Part shown: positions 52,512 through 61,291 of the stretch, one piece after another | How positions within the stretch are numbered: position 1 is the first letter of the stretch | Layout: the number at the start of each line of letters is the position of its first letter | Assembly: GCF_015557635.1 (NCBI RefSeq) | Contig: NZ_JADNOP010000014.1 | Span: 41,798 to 105,797 of the forward strand | DNA: 64,000 nt | From: Fusicatenibacter saccharivorans | GTDB taxonomy: Bacteria; Bacillota; Clostridia; Lachnospirales; Lachnospiraceae | Direction of reading: 5' to 3' | Translations under genes and position numbers: made by a program | Notes under the pieces: model-generated | The model's database searches: none | Told to the model about the DNA's origin: nothing | What the model saw: only the letters and a program-made list of their open reading frames with translations

Positions 52512-53816
52512 ATGACCAAAGTCATAACATACGGAACATATGACCTATTACATTATGGTCATATCAGGTTGTTGGAAAGAGCAAAAGCTTTAGGAGATTA
52601 CCTTATTGTCGGAGTGACAGCAGATGATTTTGATAAAACAAGAGGAAAAATAAATGTCCAACAATCCTTAATGGAAAGAATCGAGGCTGTTAGGGCAACT
52701 GGGTTAGCCGATAAAATTATTGTCGAGGAATACGAGGGACAAAAGATAGATGATATTCGAAGGTATGATGTGGATATTTTTACAGTGGGTTCTGATTGGG
52801 TAGGTAAATTTGACTATTTAAATGAATTTTGTAAAGTTGTATACCTAGATAGAACCGAAGGTGTTTCTAGCTCTGAAATACGAGAAAAAAAGCAACAAAT
52901 AAAACTAGGATTAGTTGGAAATTCTTATTTTCTAAATAAAATTTATACAGAGGCTAGCTATGTCAACGGTATTTGTGTCAATGCAATATATACAGAGAAT
53001 CTGGCGGTAATGGATGATGGATTAAAGAAATTAAATGTTAAATCTTATGAAGAAATATTAAGTAAATGTGATGCAGTCTATATTCGTTCTAAACCAGAGC
53101 TACACTATGAGCAAATTTTGCAGGCATTAAATTACAATAAACATGTTTTATGTGAAGCGCCAATCACACTAAGTAGAAAACAGACAGAAGAATTACTAGA
53201 TATTGCTTTAAAGAAGAATGTAATTTTAATGACTGGAATTAAGACAGCATATGCGACAGCTTTTTCACGGTTATTATTGCTTATAAAAAGTGGTAAAATT
53301 GGTGATGTTGTATCGATTGACGCAGTATGCACAAGTCTTAATGAAAAAACAATTGAATGGTCCTGCTTTTGTGAGTGGGGACCTACAGCACTTTTGCCAA
53401 TTTTTGAAATTTTGGGAACAAATACCAAAGATTATTGGTTTACTGCTAGAAAAAAATTAAATAAATATGATTTTATTAAAATGGATTTTCTTTTTAATGA
53501 TGCTGTGTCATCTATAAGAATAGGAGATGGCGTAAAGTCGGAAGGAAGTCTAGTTGTAGCAGGCACTAAAGGATATGTGTATGTTCCAGCACCTTGGTGG
53601 AAAACAGATTATTATGAAGTCCGTTATGAGGATCAGTCGTTGAATAAACGTTATTTCTATGAGCTTGATGGAGAGGGAATAAGATATGAACTCGTTTCAT
53701 TCGTCAAAGCGGTTGCGAATAAAAAAGCAGTAGAAATAATAAGTAAAGATATAACAATTAAAATATCGGAGATTATGGAAAAATTTGAAAATGAAAGCAA
53801 CACTTCGATAATATGA
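52512..53816 (+). CDS. Cytidylyltransferase fused to a degenerate Gfo/Idh-like domain
   Basis: A 434-residue fusion. Residues 1-130 are a TagD/Gct-type cytidylyltransferase (GTYDLLHYGHIRLLERAK with the HxGH nucleotide motif, GVSSSEIRE). Residues about 132-425 resemble a Gfo/Idh/MocA oxidoreductase, but the glycine-rich loop reads GLVGNSYF and the usual EKP lysine motif reads CEAP, so redox catalysis is doubtful. It likely makes a CDP-alcohol for LicD. A 128-base gap with an AT-rich leader precedes it. Confidence 0.88.
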   Translation: MTKVITYGTYDLLHYGHIRLLERAKALGDYLIVGVTADDFDKTRGKINVQQSLMERIEAVRATGLADKIIVEEYEGQKIDDIRRYDVDIFTVGSDWVGKFDYLNEFCKVVYLDRTEGVSSSEIREKKQQIKLGLVGNSYFLNKIYTEASYVNGICVNAIYTENLAVMDDGLKKLNVKSYEEILSKCDAVYIRSKPELHYEQILQALNYNKHVLCEAPITLSRKQTEELLDIALKKNVILMTGIKTAYATAFSRLLLLIKSGKIGDVVSIDAVCTSLNEKTIEWSCFCEWGPTALLPIFEILGTNTKDYWFTARKKLNKYDFIKMDFLFNDAVSSIRIGDGVKSEGSLVVAGTKGYVYVPAPWWKTDYYEVRYEDQSLNKRYFYELDGEGIRYELVSFVKAVANKKAVEIISKDITIKISEIMEKFENESNTSII

Positions 53817-53839
53817 CATGAGGGGGTAGAAGAAAAACT

Positions 53840-54985
53840 ATGATATATATTATAACTTTTATTTCTTCATGTGTTTTTTTGGGTTTATCTGAAAAAAGTC
53901 GGAGTCGATACATTAAAAAACTTCTAGTGTTCATTGCAATTTTATTGCCGTGTATATTAGCAGGTATGCGGGCTGATACAATTGGGACAGATGTTAAGGT
54001 CTATGTGGAGCCACTGTATAATGCTGCAAAACAATCGACCAGTTTTTCATCTTATATGAATCAGAGATGGTATGTAATATGGAGATATATGTATGTTAGT
54101 AAATTTGAAATAGGATTTACTACTTTGGTATATTTAATAGTAAAATTTGGTGGATCGCTAGGAACTGTTTTGTTTTTTATTCACGCTTTGATTGTAGCCC
54201 CCATATATTTTGGATTGAAAAGAATGGATAAGAAATATCCTATCTGGTTAGGTATGCTCGTTTTTTATTTGATGTTTTATAATACATCATTAAATATGAT
54301 GAGACAATGGATAGCAATGGCTATTCTTTTTTGGGGATTATCTTATTTGCTTACCAATAAAAAGAAAAAGTACTTTATAGTGGTAATTGTGGCATGCCTG
54401 TTCCATACAAGTGCATTAATGGGATTTGCGATTTATTTCTTGTATGTGTATTCTCAAAGAAAAAGAGAATATGTAAAAATTGCTAATTTTAGATTAGATG
54501 GATCACTTGCTCCAGTCAAAGTCTTTATATATGGTGCTATTGTTCTGCTTTCACTAAATGTAATAGCTGTATTGTTGAGAACATTTGGATTAGCAAAATA
54601 TGCTGGCTATATACAAGGAAATGGATCGATTTATCTTATGCCAAGCCAAATTATACTTCGTTTGCCCATAATTATTTTGCTAATAATCAGGTGGAAAAGA
54701 ATGATGGCAGAGGATGAACTTACTCCATTTTATGGATCAATGCTTGTGTTAGATTTGTTGGCTTCACAATTGATTAGTATTAACGTGTATGCATTTAGAA
54801 TTGCATCCTTTTTTTCTGAATACAATATGCTCTCATATTCGGCATTGGTTTATGCGGGAAATAGAAGATATCGAACAAATCGATATGTGACATTATTTTA
54901 TGTGCTAGCATATATGGCTTATTATTGGGTATATTATTATGCTATAACTGGAACTCATGCAACTTTCCCATATTTGTTTGCCTAA
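53840..54985 (+). CDS. EpsG-family membrane polymerase
   Basis: A 381-residue protein with 9-10 membrane helices of the EpsG/Wzy-like type (CILAGMRADTIGTDVKVYVE; YNTSLNMMRQWIAMAILFWG). It probably polymerises lipid-linked repeats outside the membrane. It is AT-rich and starts 23 bases after the fusion gene, with GAGGGGG upstream. Confidence 0.87.
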   Translation: MIYIITFISSCVFLGLSEKSRSRYIKKLLVFIAILLPCILAGMRADTIGTDVKVYVEPLYNAAKQSTSFSSYMNQRWYVIWRYMYVSKFEIGFTTLVYLIVKFGGSLGTVLFFIHALIVAPIYFGLKRMDKKYPIWLGMLVFYLMFYNTSLNMMRQWIAMAILFWGLSYLLTNKKKKYFIVVIVACLFHTSALMGFAIYFLYVYSQRKREYVKIANFRLDGSLAPVKVFIYGAIVLLSLNVIAVLLRTFGLAKYAGYIQGNGSIYLMPSQIILRLPIIILLIIRWKRMMAEDELTPFYGSMLVLDLLASQLISINVYAFRIASFFSEYNMLSYSALVYAGNRRYRTNRYVTLFYVLAYMAYYWVYYYAITGTHATFPYLFA

Positions 54986-55010
54986 AAGTGATGTGGAAAG
55001 GAAGTAATAT

Positions 55011-56147
55011 ATGGTTGGATTATTAACATTAGATTCGAGAATATATAATTATGGCGGATTTTTGCAGGAAATGGCATTGCAGGATGCTATTAAGGGTCTT
55101 GGTTATGAATGTGAGATTATTGATTATGAAGTTAGTCAAGAGTTTAATACATTCAGCTTGAAAAGAGGAATCAAGAATTTTTCTTTTGATAAGATAAAGA
55201 AAAAACTGACGAAAGAAAAAACGACTCCGCTGTCCAGTTCAGTTTCTGATTCGATTACAAAACGTAAAAGAGCGTTTGATAAATATAGAGCACATAATCT
55301 TGTGTTGTCAAAAAAACTGAGTTATAGCGATTTACATAGTGTTGATCTGCCCTATGAACAACTTGTTTGTGGAAGTGATCAAATTTGGAATCCAGATTAT
55401 AATATTCCAGCTTTCTTTTTGAATTTTGGAAGAAAAGATTGCAGAAAAATTATCTATGCAGCAAGTATTGGAAAAGGTCAACTTTCTGGCCTTGAAAGGA
55501 AAACATATTCGAAACTATTAGAGTTTCCAGATTATATTTCGGTAAGAGAAGATTCAGCTCAGAAGCTTATTTCAAGCATAACAGAGAAAAATGTGGAATT
55601 GGTTTTGGATCCAACATTGCTACATCAACAAGAATATTGGATGAAAAAGGCTGATGATTCATCTTTGAATCATAGAAACTACATTTTTTGCTATTTTTTA
55701 AATCTGACTGACGAAAAAGTGAAATCCGCTAATGACTTTGCAAGAAAAAATAACTGTGAAATTATAGCAATACCTTATCTTCATAATGAGGTGGAAGAGT
55801 ATACAGAAAAATTGGAGGGAAAAATTCTTTCAGAAGTGAATCCTGCTGACTTTCTTAATTTGATTCGCAATGCGGAAGCTATTATAACAGACTCTTTTCA
55901 TGCAACAGTCTTTTCGATTATTTTCAAAAAAAATTTTTGGTGTTTTGGGCGTAATGTGGGAACTTATAACATGAATACACGCCTTCATACTTTGCTTGGC
56001 TATGTTGAAATGCAGGATAGGTTGATTGAGCCAAATGATTTGAAAAATAAAATGCATTGTACGCATGTGGATATTGATTTGCATAATTTAAAAATGAAAC
56101 AGAATGAATCTATTGCATTTTTGAGTAATGCTCTTGAAATCTCATAA
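55011..56147 (+). CDS. Polysaccharide pyruvyl transferase-family protein
   Basis: A 378-residue member of the CsaB/pyruvyl transferase family (GLLTLDSRIYNYGGFLQEM, LVCGSDQIWNPDYN, ITDSFHATVFSIIF). It would add a pyruvate ketal or a related group to a sugar of the repeat. Family proteins often occur with coenzyme-F420-hydrogenase-beta-type proteins, as here. Confidence 0.9.
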   Translation: MVGLLTLDSRIYNYGGFLQEMALQDAIKGLGYECEIIDYEVSQEFNTFSLKRGIKNFSFDKIKKKLTKEKTTPLSSSVSDSITKRKRAFDKYRAHNLVLSKKLSYSDLHSVDLPYEQLVCGSDQIWNPDYNIPAFFLNFGRKDCRKIIYAASIGKGQLSGLERKTYSKLLEFPDYISVREDSAQKLISSITEKNVELVLDPTLLHQQEYWMKKADDSSLNHRNYIFCYFLNLTDEKVKSANDFARKNNCEIIAIPYLHNEVEEYTEKLEGKILSEVNPADFLNLIRNAEAIITDSFHATVFSIIFKKNFWCFGRNVGTYNMNTRLHTLLGYVEMQDRLIEPNDLKNKMHCTHVDIDLHNLKMKQNESIAFLSNALEIS

Positions 56148-56176
56148 GTGTATATATGCTGGAGGTGGTAAAAAAA

Positions 56177-57691
56177 GTGTATATAAATCAAAGAAAAGCA
56201 GGGGTTATTCTTTCCTATGCAGGACAGTTGGCAAAAATCCTTATCAGCATAATCTACACTCCAATTATGCTTCGACTCCTGGGGCAGAGCGAATATGGAC
56301 TTTATCAGTTGGTCTATTCTGTCGTTTCCTATTTAAGCTTATTGAGTTTGGGCTTTAGTAGCTCCTACATGAGATTCTATTCTCGCTATAAAGCACAGAA
56401 AGATGAAAATGGCGTGGCACGGTTAAATGGAATGTTTCTATTGATATTTGCGTCGCTTTCGGTTGTATGTATTTTATGTGGCTGTGTGATGTTGGGGAAT
56501 ATCAGGGCAATTTTTGGTAGCGGTTTGACAGATTCTGAATATGCTACTGCGAAAGTTTTAATGGCTCTGCTTGTTGTTAATCTTGCATTGACATTTCCTA
56601 ATAGCGTATTTACATGTGCAATTACAGCACATGAGAGATTCTTATTTCAGAAATTTCTGATTTTGCTTCAGAATATATGTAATCCATTACTGGCATTACC
56701 ACTACTTATTATGGGATACGGATCCATAGGAATGGTTTCGGTAACAACATTTTTGACACTGTTCGTATTGGTTATGAACATATACTATTCTTTCCATAAT
56801 CTTCATATTAGATTCTGCTTTAGAGAATTTCAAGTTAGTTTACTCAAAGAAATGTGGGTGTTCACATTTTTTATCTTTATAAATCAAATTATTGATCAGA
56901 TAAATTGGAGTGTAGATAAATTCCTATTAGGTAGATTCGCTGGTACAACAGCAGTAGCAGTTTACGGAGTCGGTGGACAGATTAATTCCATGTACATTGA
57001 GTTCTCATCATCTGTTTCAAATGTTTTTGTCCCAAAGGTAAATCGTATTGTTGCAGAATCTGGGGATGATAGAGAACTGACAAAACTCTTTACAAAGGTT
57101 GGACGTATTCAATTCATAATACTTGGTCTGATATTGTCGGGTTTTACCTTCTTTGGTATTCCTTTTGTGAAAATCTGGGCCGGGTCAGAATATAGTGCTT
57201 CATATGCAGTGGCTTTGTTGCTTATTATTCCAGTTACAGTTCCTTTAATACAGAATCTTGGAATTGAAATCCAGCGTGCTAAGAATATGCATAAAGCAAG
57301 AGCAGTTGTCTATTTGGCAATTGCAATTGCCAATGTATTTGTTAGTATTCCGCTGATAAAACTTATGGGCCCAGCAGGTGCCGCACTTGGTACGGCAATT
57401 TCCCTTATAGCTGGTAATATCATATTTATGAACTGGTATTACCACGCTCGTATTGGAATGAATATGTTTTATTTCTGGAAAGAGATTGCAAAGTTCATCC
57501 CGGCATTGATTGCACCTTGTGCGGTCGGATTTGTCATTATGAAATTTGCCACTATTACGGGACTCGTTAAATTGGGAGTATTTGCAATTATCTATACAGC
57601 TGTATATGCTTTCTCGATGTTCTTCTTAGGAATGAATGCGGAAGAAAAACAGCTGGTTATTGGACCAATTAGAAAAATCTTAAGGAAATAA
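56177..57691 (+). CDS. Oligosaccharide flippase (Wzx type)
   Basis: A 504-residue MVF-superfamily flippase with about 12-14 helices (AGVILSYAGQLAKILISIIY; LLGQSEYGLYQLVYSVVSYL). It moves the lipid-linked repeat across the membrane. I prefer GTG at 56177, downstream of GGAGG at 56161. An ATG at 56156 would add seven residues and has a weaker ribosome site. Confidence 0.9.
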   Translation: MYINQRKAGVILSYAGQLAKILISIIYTPIMLRLLGQSEYGLYQLVYSVVSYLSLLSLGFSSSYMRFYSRYKAQKDENGVARLNGMFLLIFASLSVVCILCGCVMLGNIRAIFGSGLTDSEYATAKVLMALLVVNLALTFPNSVFTCAITAHERFLFQKFLILLQNICNPLLALPLLIMGYGSIGMVSVTTFLTLFVLVMNIYYSFHNLHIRFCFREFQVSLLKEMWVFTFFIFINQIIDQINWSVDKFLLGRFAGTTAVAVYGVGGQINSMYIEFSSSVSNVFVPKVNRIVAESGDDRELTKLFTKVGRIQFIILGLILSGFTFFGIPFVKIWAGSEYSASYAVALLLIIPVTVPLIQNLGIEIQRAKNMHKARAVVYLAIAIANVFVSIPLIKLMGPAGAALGTAISLIAGNIIFMNWYYHARIGMNMFYFWKEIAKFIPALIAPCAVGFVIMKFATITGLVKLGVFAIIYTAVYAFSMFFLGMNAEEKQLVIGPIRKILRK

Positions 57692-57695
57692 TGAG

Positions 57696-58583
57696 ATGAA
57701 TGAAAAGAGAGAATATTGGCAAAGCATCCGGGGAATCTGTATATTGGCGGTTATATTGATTCATTCCTTAGGTGGATTTAATTATTCTACTGGATATGGT
57801 ACAGAGTTCGTTGTTCTTCGCCAGATCATCAATTTTGCAGTTGCTACATTTGTTTTTATGGCCGGTTATTTTGTGAATGTCGATGCCTTGTCTGATAAAG
57901 AATTCAGTTATAAACACTGGATAATTTATCGGGGGGGGGGGCGACTGTGTATCCCATTTATGATTTGGTCGCTACTGTATAGTGGACTTGAGCTACTAAA
58001 AATCGTACACAGTGGCAATGAGATTCATTGGTTTGGATTTGTTTACCGATTTATTGTTGGAAAGTCAGCAACTCCATTTTACTATATTGTTGTTTTGGTG
58101 CAACTTACGGTGATTACACCTTGGCTAGTCAAAACTGTAAAACAAAATGGAGTTATCAGTAGAATTCTATGGTTAGTAACGCCGCTTTACTTAATGTATT
58201 TGTACGCTTGGAATTATATAGTTGGTATCTCACCGCGTCTATATGAAACATTATTCCCAGCATGGTTTGGCTTTTATTATTTAGGAATTCATGTGCGCTG
58301 TGGATGGAAATTGAAATGCAATGGATATGCGGCTGCAGGTGCGCTCGCATTAAGTTGCGTTGAAGCGGTTGGATTGAGAGCAGTAGGATTTGATATTGGA
58401 TTCTATACGAGTCAGATAACAGTTGGTTCATTTCTTTATGCTGTTACCATAATTGGCTGGCTTCTAAAGAAAAATGAAAATAATCGTAGTGGCTGTCGCT
58501 TGCTATCAAAGATAGGAGATTGCTCATATGGAATTTTCTATATTCACATGGCAGTGCTGATGATTGTTGGTAGAATTATGTAA
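57696..58583 (+). CDS. Acyltransferase_3 protein with G11 tract and premature stop
   Basis: A 295-residue membrane acyltransferase (REYWQSIRGICILAVILIHS; FYYLGIHVRCG; YGIFYIHMAVLMIVG), probably O-acetylating a sugar. Codons for Arg-Gly-Gly-Gly at residues 79-82 are a run of 11 G, so a one-base slip would truncate the protein at about 80-90 residues. After residue 295 a TAA interrupts a frame that otherwise continues 43 codons (CENWYAYWALRFVLTSFISY...) to 58715. The last membrane helix is therefore lost in this copy. Confidence 0.85.
   Translation: MNEKREYWQSIRGICILAVILIHSLGGFNYSTGYGTEFVVLRQIINFAVATFVFMAGYFVNVDALSDKEFSYKHWIIYRGGGRLCIPFMIWSLLYSGLELLKIVHSGNEIHWFGFVYRFIVGKSATPFYYIVVLVQLTVITPWLVKTVKQNGVISRILWLVTPLYLMYLYAWNYIVGISPRLYETLFPAWFGFYYLGIHVRCGWKLKCNGYAAAGALALSCVEAVGLRAVGFDIGFYTSQITVGSFLYAVTIIGWLLKKNENNRSGCRLLSKIGDCSYGIFYIHMAVLMIVGRIM
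57931..57941 (+). repeat. Poly-G(11) tract in the acyltransferase gene
   Basis: Eleven consecutive G residues in an AT-rich gene; the current length keeps the reading frame. Slipped-strand mispairing at such tracts is an established phase-variation mechanism. Confidence 0.9.
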
Positions 58584-58742
58584 TGTGAAAACTGGTATGC
58601 TTATTGGGCATTGCGATTTGTACTGACATCATTCATTAGTTACATCGTAGTTCATCTTGCTCAGATGACATTGAAGAACCATAAAAAATTGTTGCGGTAT
58701 ATTGGATTTGTATAAAAGGTACTGGAAGAGGAGGATATACTA

Positions 58743-59756
58743 GTGAAGCTAGAAAAAGTATATGCTTGTTATAGTAAAGATAAAGATGTGAGATTGAGCA
58801 GTTCTTCTGGAGCGGTATTTTCTTCTCTGGCAGAGTATGTGCTTAATAAGAATGGTATTATTTATGGTGTCGCGATGTCTGAAGACTGCTATTCGGCAGA
58901 ATTTATTGCAGTTACGGATCGAAGTGAACTAATAAAACTCCGTGGATCAAAATACCTGCAAGCAAAAGTTGGGGATACATTTAAGAAAGTTAAGGTAGAA
59001 TTGCAAGCAGGAAAACTTGTGTTATTTACAGGAACAGGTTGCCAAGTAAACGGGTTAAAGAAGTTTTTGGGAAAAGATTATGAAAACTTAATCTGCATGG
59101 ATGTGATTTGTCACGGAGCACCATCACCTGCATTGTGGAGAGAATACGCACAATATCAAGAAAAAAAGTCTGGTGGAAAGCTGAAAGGAATTAACTTTCG
59201 CTGCAAGGATGAAAGTTGGACTGATTTTGGCATGAAGGAAGTTTTGGAAAATATTCCAGAAGATTCCGTAAAAAAGTTTTATATATCTAAAGATAAAGAC
59301 CCATATATGCAAATGTTTCTGAGAGATTACTGCCTACGTCCTTCTTGCTATGAGTGTGTGGCTAAAAAAGAGAAAATGTCTGATTTAACAGTTGCGGACT
59401 TCTGGGGAATTAAAGAAGCTGCCCCGGAAATGAATGATGGGTTAGGAACTTCTCTCGTATTGATTCGAACCCAAAAAGGAAAAGAAATATTTAACTACAT
59501 CAGTTGCAAAATGAAATTAAAAGAGGTGACATATGAAGCTGGTGTAAAAGGAAATCCTGCTGAATACAAGTCATGTGCAAGGCCGTCACAAAGAGATACT
59601 TTTTTTGATGATATGCACACAATGAGTTTCGAAGAGCTGGAAGGAAAGTATGCTGCTCCGATAAAATATTCCTTGAAAACAAGAGTAAAAAGGAAAGTAA
59701 AGAAAATAATTAAAAATATGCTTCAAGTAATCGGGGGGGGGAAGAGCAGAGAGTAA
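58743..59756 (+). CDS. Coenzyme F420 hydrogenase beta-type protein, ferredoxin-less
   Basis: A 337-residue protein with the FrhB N and C domains (LSSSSGAVFSSLAEYVLNK; GCQVNGLKKFLG; LTVADFWGIKEAAP). Many polysaccharide-locus relatives carry an N-terminal two-cluster ferredoxin; this one starts directly at the FrhB domain. A separate small ferredoxin is encoded at 63167. It may reduce or reductively modify a pyruvylated sugar; this is inference. The start is GTG with GAGGAGG upstream. Near its end, nine G residues encode a Gly-Gly-Gly, and a slip would change the C-terminal tail. Confidence 0.85.
   Translation: MKLEKVYACYSKDKDVRLSSSSGAVFSSLAEYVLNKNGIIYGVAMSEDCYSAEFIAVTDRSELIKLRGSKYLQAKVGDTFKKVKVELQAGKLVLFTGTGCQVNGLKKFLGKDYENLICMDVICHGAPSPALWREYAQYQEKKSGGKLKGINFRCKDESWTDFGMKEVLENIPEDSVKKFYISKDKDPYMQMFLRDYCLRPSCYECVAKKEKMSDLTVADFWGIKEAAPEMNDGLGTSLVLIRTQKGKEIFNYISCKMKLKEVTYEAGVKGNPAEYKSCARPSQRDTFFDDMHTMSFEELEGKYAAPIKYSLKTRVKRKVKKIIKNMLQVIGGGKSRE
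59733..59741 (+). repeat. Poly-G(9) tract near the end of the FrhB-type gene
   Basis: Nine consecutive G residues at codons just before GKSRE-stop. One base more gives the tail EEQRVI; one base less extends the protein by about 17 codons. Confidence 0.85.
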
Positions 59757-59811
59757 TATAGAATATGGATTACTCTTTGTACTTCGTGTTTGATTGTAAG
59801 GAGAATAAAAA

Positions 59812-61197
59812 ATGTCTAAATACTTTGGAACAGACGGCTTCCGTGGAGAAGCCGGAATTACATTAACAGCGGATCACGCCTATAAGGTTGGTCGCTTCTT
59901 AGGATGGTATTATAATGCTCTCCGTGAGCGCAACGGTGATACCGACTCTGCTCGTATTGTTATTGGTAAGGATACCCGCCGTAGCTCGTACATGTTCGAG
60001 TACAGCCTTGTGGCTGGTCTGACCGCTTCTGGAGCAGATGCCTATTTGCTCCATGTTACCACTACTCCATCTGTGGCATACATCGCTCGCGTGGATGACT
60101 TTGATTGCGGCATTATGATCTCCGCCAGTCACAATCCATACTACGACAATGGCATCAAGCTAATCGACTGCTACGGCGAGAAAATGCCTGAGGAAACTCT
60201 GCTGCTGGTGGAGGACTATATTGACGGCAAACTCCATGTCTTTGATAAGGACTGGCCAGAGCTGCCCTTTGCTCATCGTGAGCACATCGGCTGCACTGTG
60301 GACTATGTGGCAGGTCGCAACCGCTACATGGGCTACCTGATCTCGCTAGGCATCTACTCCTTTAAGGGTGTCAAGGTCGGTTTGGATTGCGCCAATGGTA
60401 GCTCCTGGAATATCGCAAAGTCCGTGTTCGATGCGCTTGGCGCAGATACCTATGTCATCAATAATAATCCGAATGGTCTGAACATCAATAACAATGCAGG
60501 TTCAACCCATATCGAGGGCCTTCAGAAGTTTGTTGTGGAGAAGGGCTTGGATGTTGGTTTTGCTTACGATGGTGATGCCGACCGTTGCCTGTGCGTGGAC
60601 GAAAAGGGCAATGTTATCACTGGCGACCATATCCTTTACATTTACGGTTGCTACATGAAGGAACGTGGTAAGCTGTTAAATAATACTGTTGTCACCACAG
60701 TTATGTCCAACTTTGGTCTCTACAAGGCTTTCGATGAGCAAGGTATCGGTTACGCTAAGACCGCTGTCGGCGATAAGTATGTTTATGAGTATATGGCCAA
60801 GAATGGCTGCCGTATCGGCGGTGAGCAAAGCGGCCATATCATCTTCTCCAAGTATGCGAGCACTGGTGATGGTATTCTGACCAGCCTGAAAATGATGGAA
60901 GTCATGCTGGCTAAGAAGAAGCTGATGAGTGAGCTGGCAGCACCGCTGAAGATTTATCCGCAGGTGTTGGAAAATGTCCGTGTGACCGATAAGAAGGCTG
61001 CACAGAATGATCCTGTTGTTCAGGAAGCTGTGTCTAAGGTTGCTGAAGCACTGGGCGATACTGGTCGTATTCTGGTGCGTGAGTCTGGCACTGAGCCTGT
61101 GGTGCGTGTCATGGTGGAAGCACCAGATCATGATACTTGCCAGAAGTATGTTGACGAAGTGGTTAATGTGATCTGCGAAAAGGGATATAAGGCGTAA
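59812..61197 (+). CDS. glmM: Phosphoglucosamine mutase
   Basis: A 461-residue alpha-D-phosphohexomutase converting glucosamine-6-phosphate to glucosamine-1-phosphate. The phosphoserine loop MISASHNPYYDNGIK is of the GlmM form, DGDADRC binds Mg, and RESGTEPVVRVMVE binds phosphate. Lysine codons are largely AAG and GC content is higher than in the preceding genes. It stands next to glmS, giving a UDP-GlcNAc precursor pair at the end of the locus. Confidence 0.92.
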   Translation: MSKYFGTDGFRGEAGITLTADHAYKVGRFLGWYYNALRERNGDTDSARIVIGKDTRRSSYMFEYSLVAGLTASGADAYLLHVTTTPSVAYIARVDDFDCGIMISASHNPYYDNGIKLIDCYGEKMPEETLLLVEDYIDGKLHVFDKDWPELPFAHREHIGCTVDYVAGRNRYMGYLISLGIYSFKGVKVGLDCANGSSWNIAKSVFDALGADTYVINNNPNGLNINNNAGSTHIEGLQKFVVEKGLDVGFAYDGDADRCLCVDEKGNVITGDHILYIYGCYMKERGKLLNNTVVTTVMSNFGLYKAFDEQGIGYAKTAVGDKYVYEYMAKNGCRIGGEQSGHIIFSKYASTGDGILTSLKMMEVMLAKKKLMSELAAPLKIYPQVLENVRVTDKKAAQNDPVVQEAVSKVAEALGDTGRILVRESGTEPVVRVMVEAPDHDTCQKYVDEVVNVICEKGYKA

Positions 61198-61205
61198 AGT
61201 CAATG

Positions 61206-61234
61206 ACGACTCTGGCAATTACCCGGAGTCGTTT
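61206..61234 (+). terminator. Weak terminator between glmM and glmS
   Basis: ACGACTCTGG (61206-61215) pairs with CCGGAGTCGT (61223-61232) with one wobble, then only two further T residues. Confidence 0.6.
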
Positions 61235-61250
61235 GGCATAAGAGGGAAAG

Positions 61251-61256
61251 TATAAT
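61251..61256 (+). promoter_or_regulatory. Possible -10 element of glmS
   Basis: TATAAT at 61251-61256 lies 36 bases before the glmS start, without a good -35. No glmS ribozyme fold fits into the 94-base gap. Confidence 0.4.
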
Positions 61257-61291
61257 AGACGAGAGAAGTAAATATCGGGAGGGATAAACCT

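Noticed and set aside
61198..61291. glmS ribozyme
   Set aside because: The 94-base gap is too short for the ribozyme and contains only a simple hairpin and a -10-like element.
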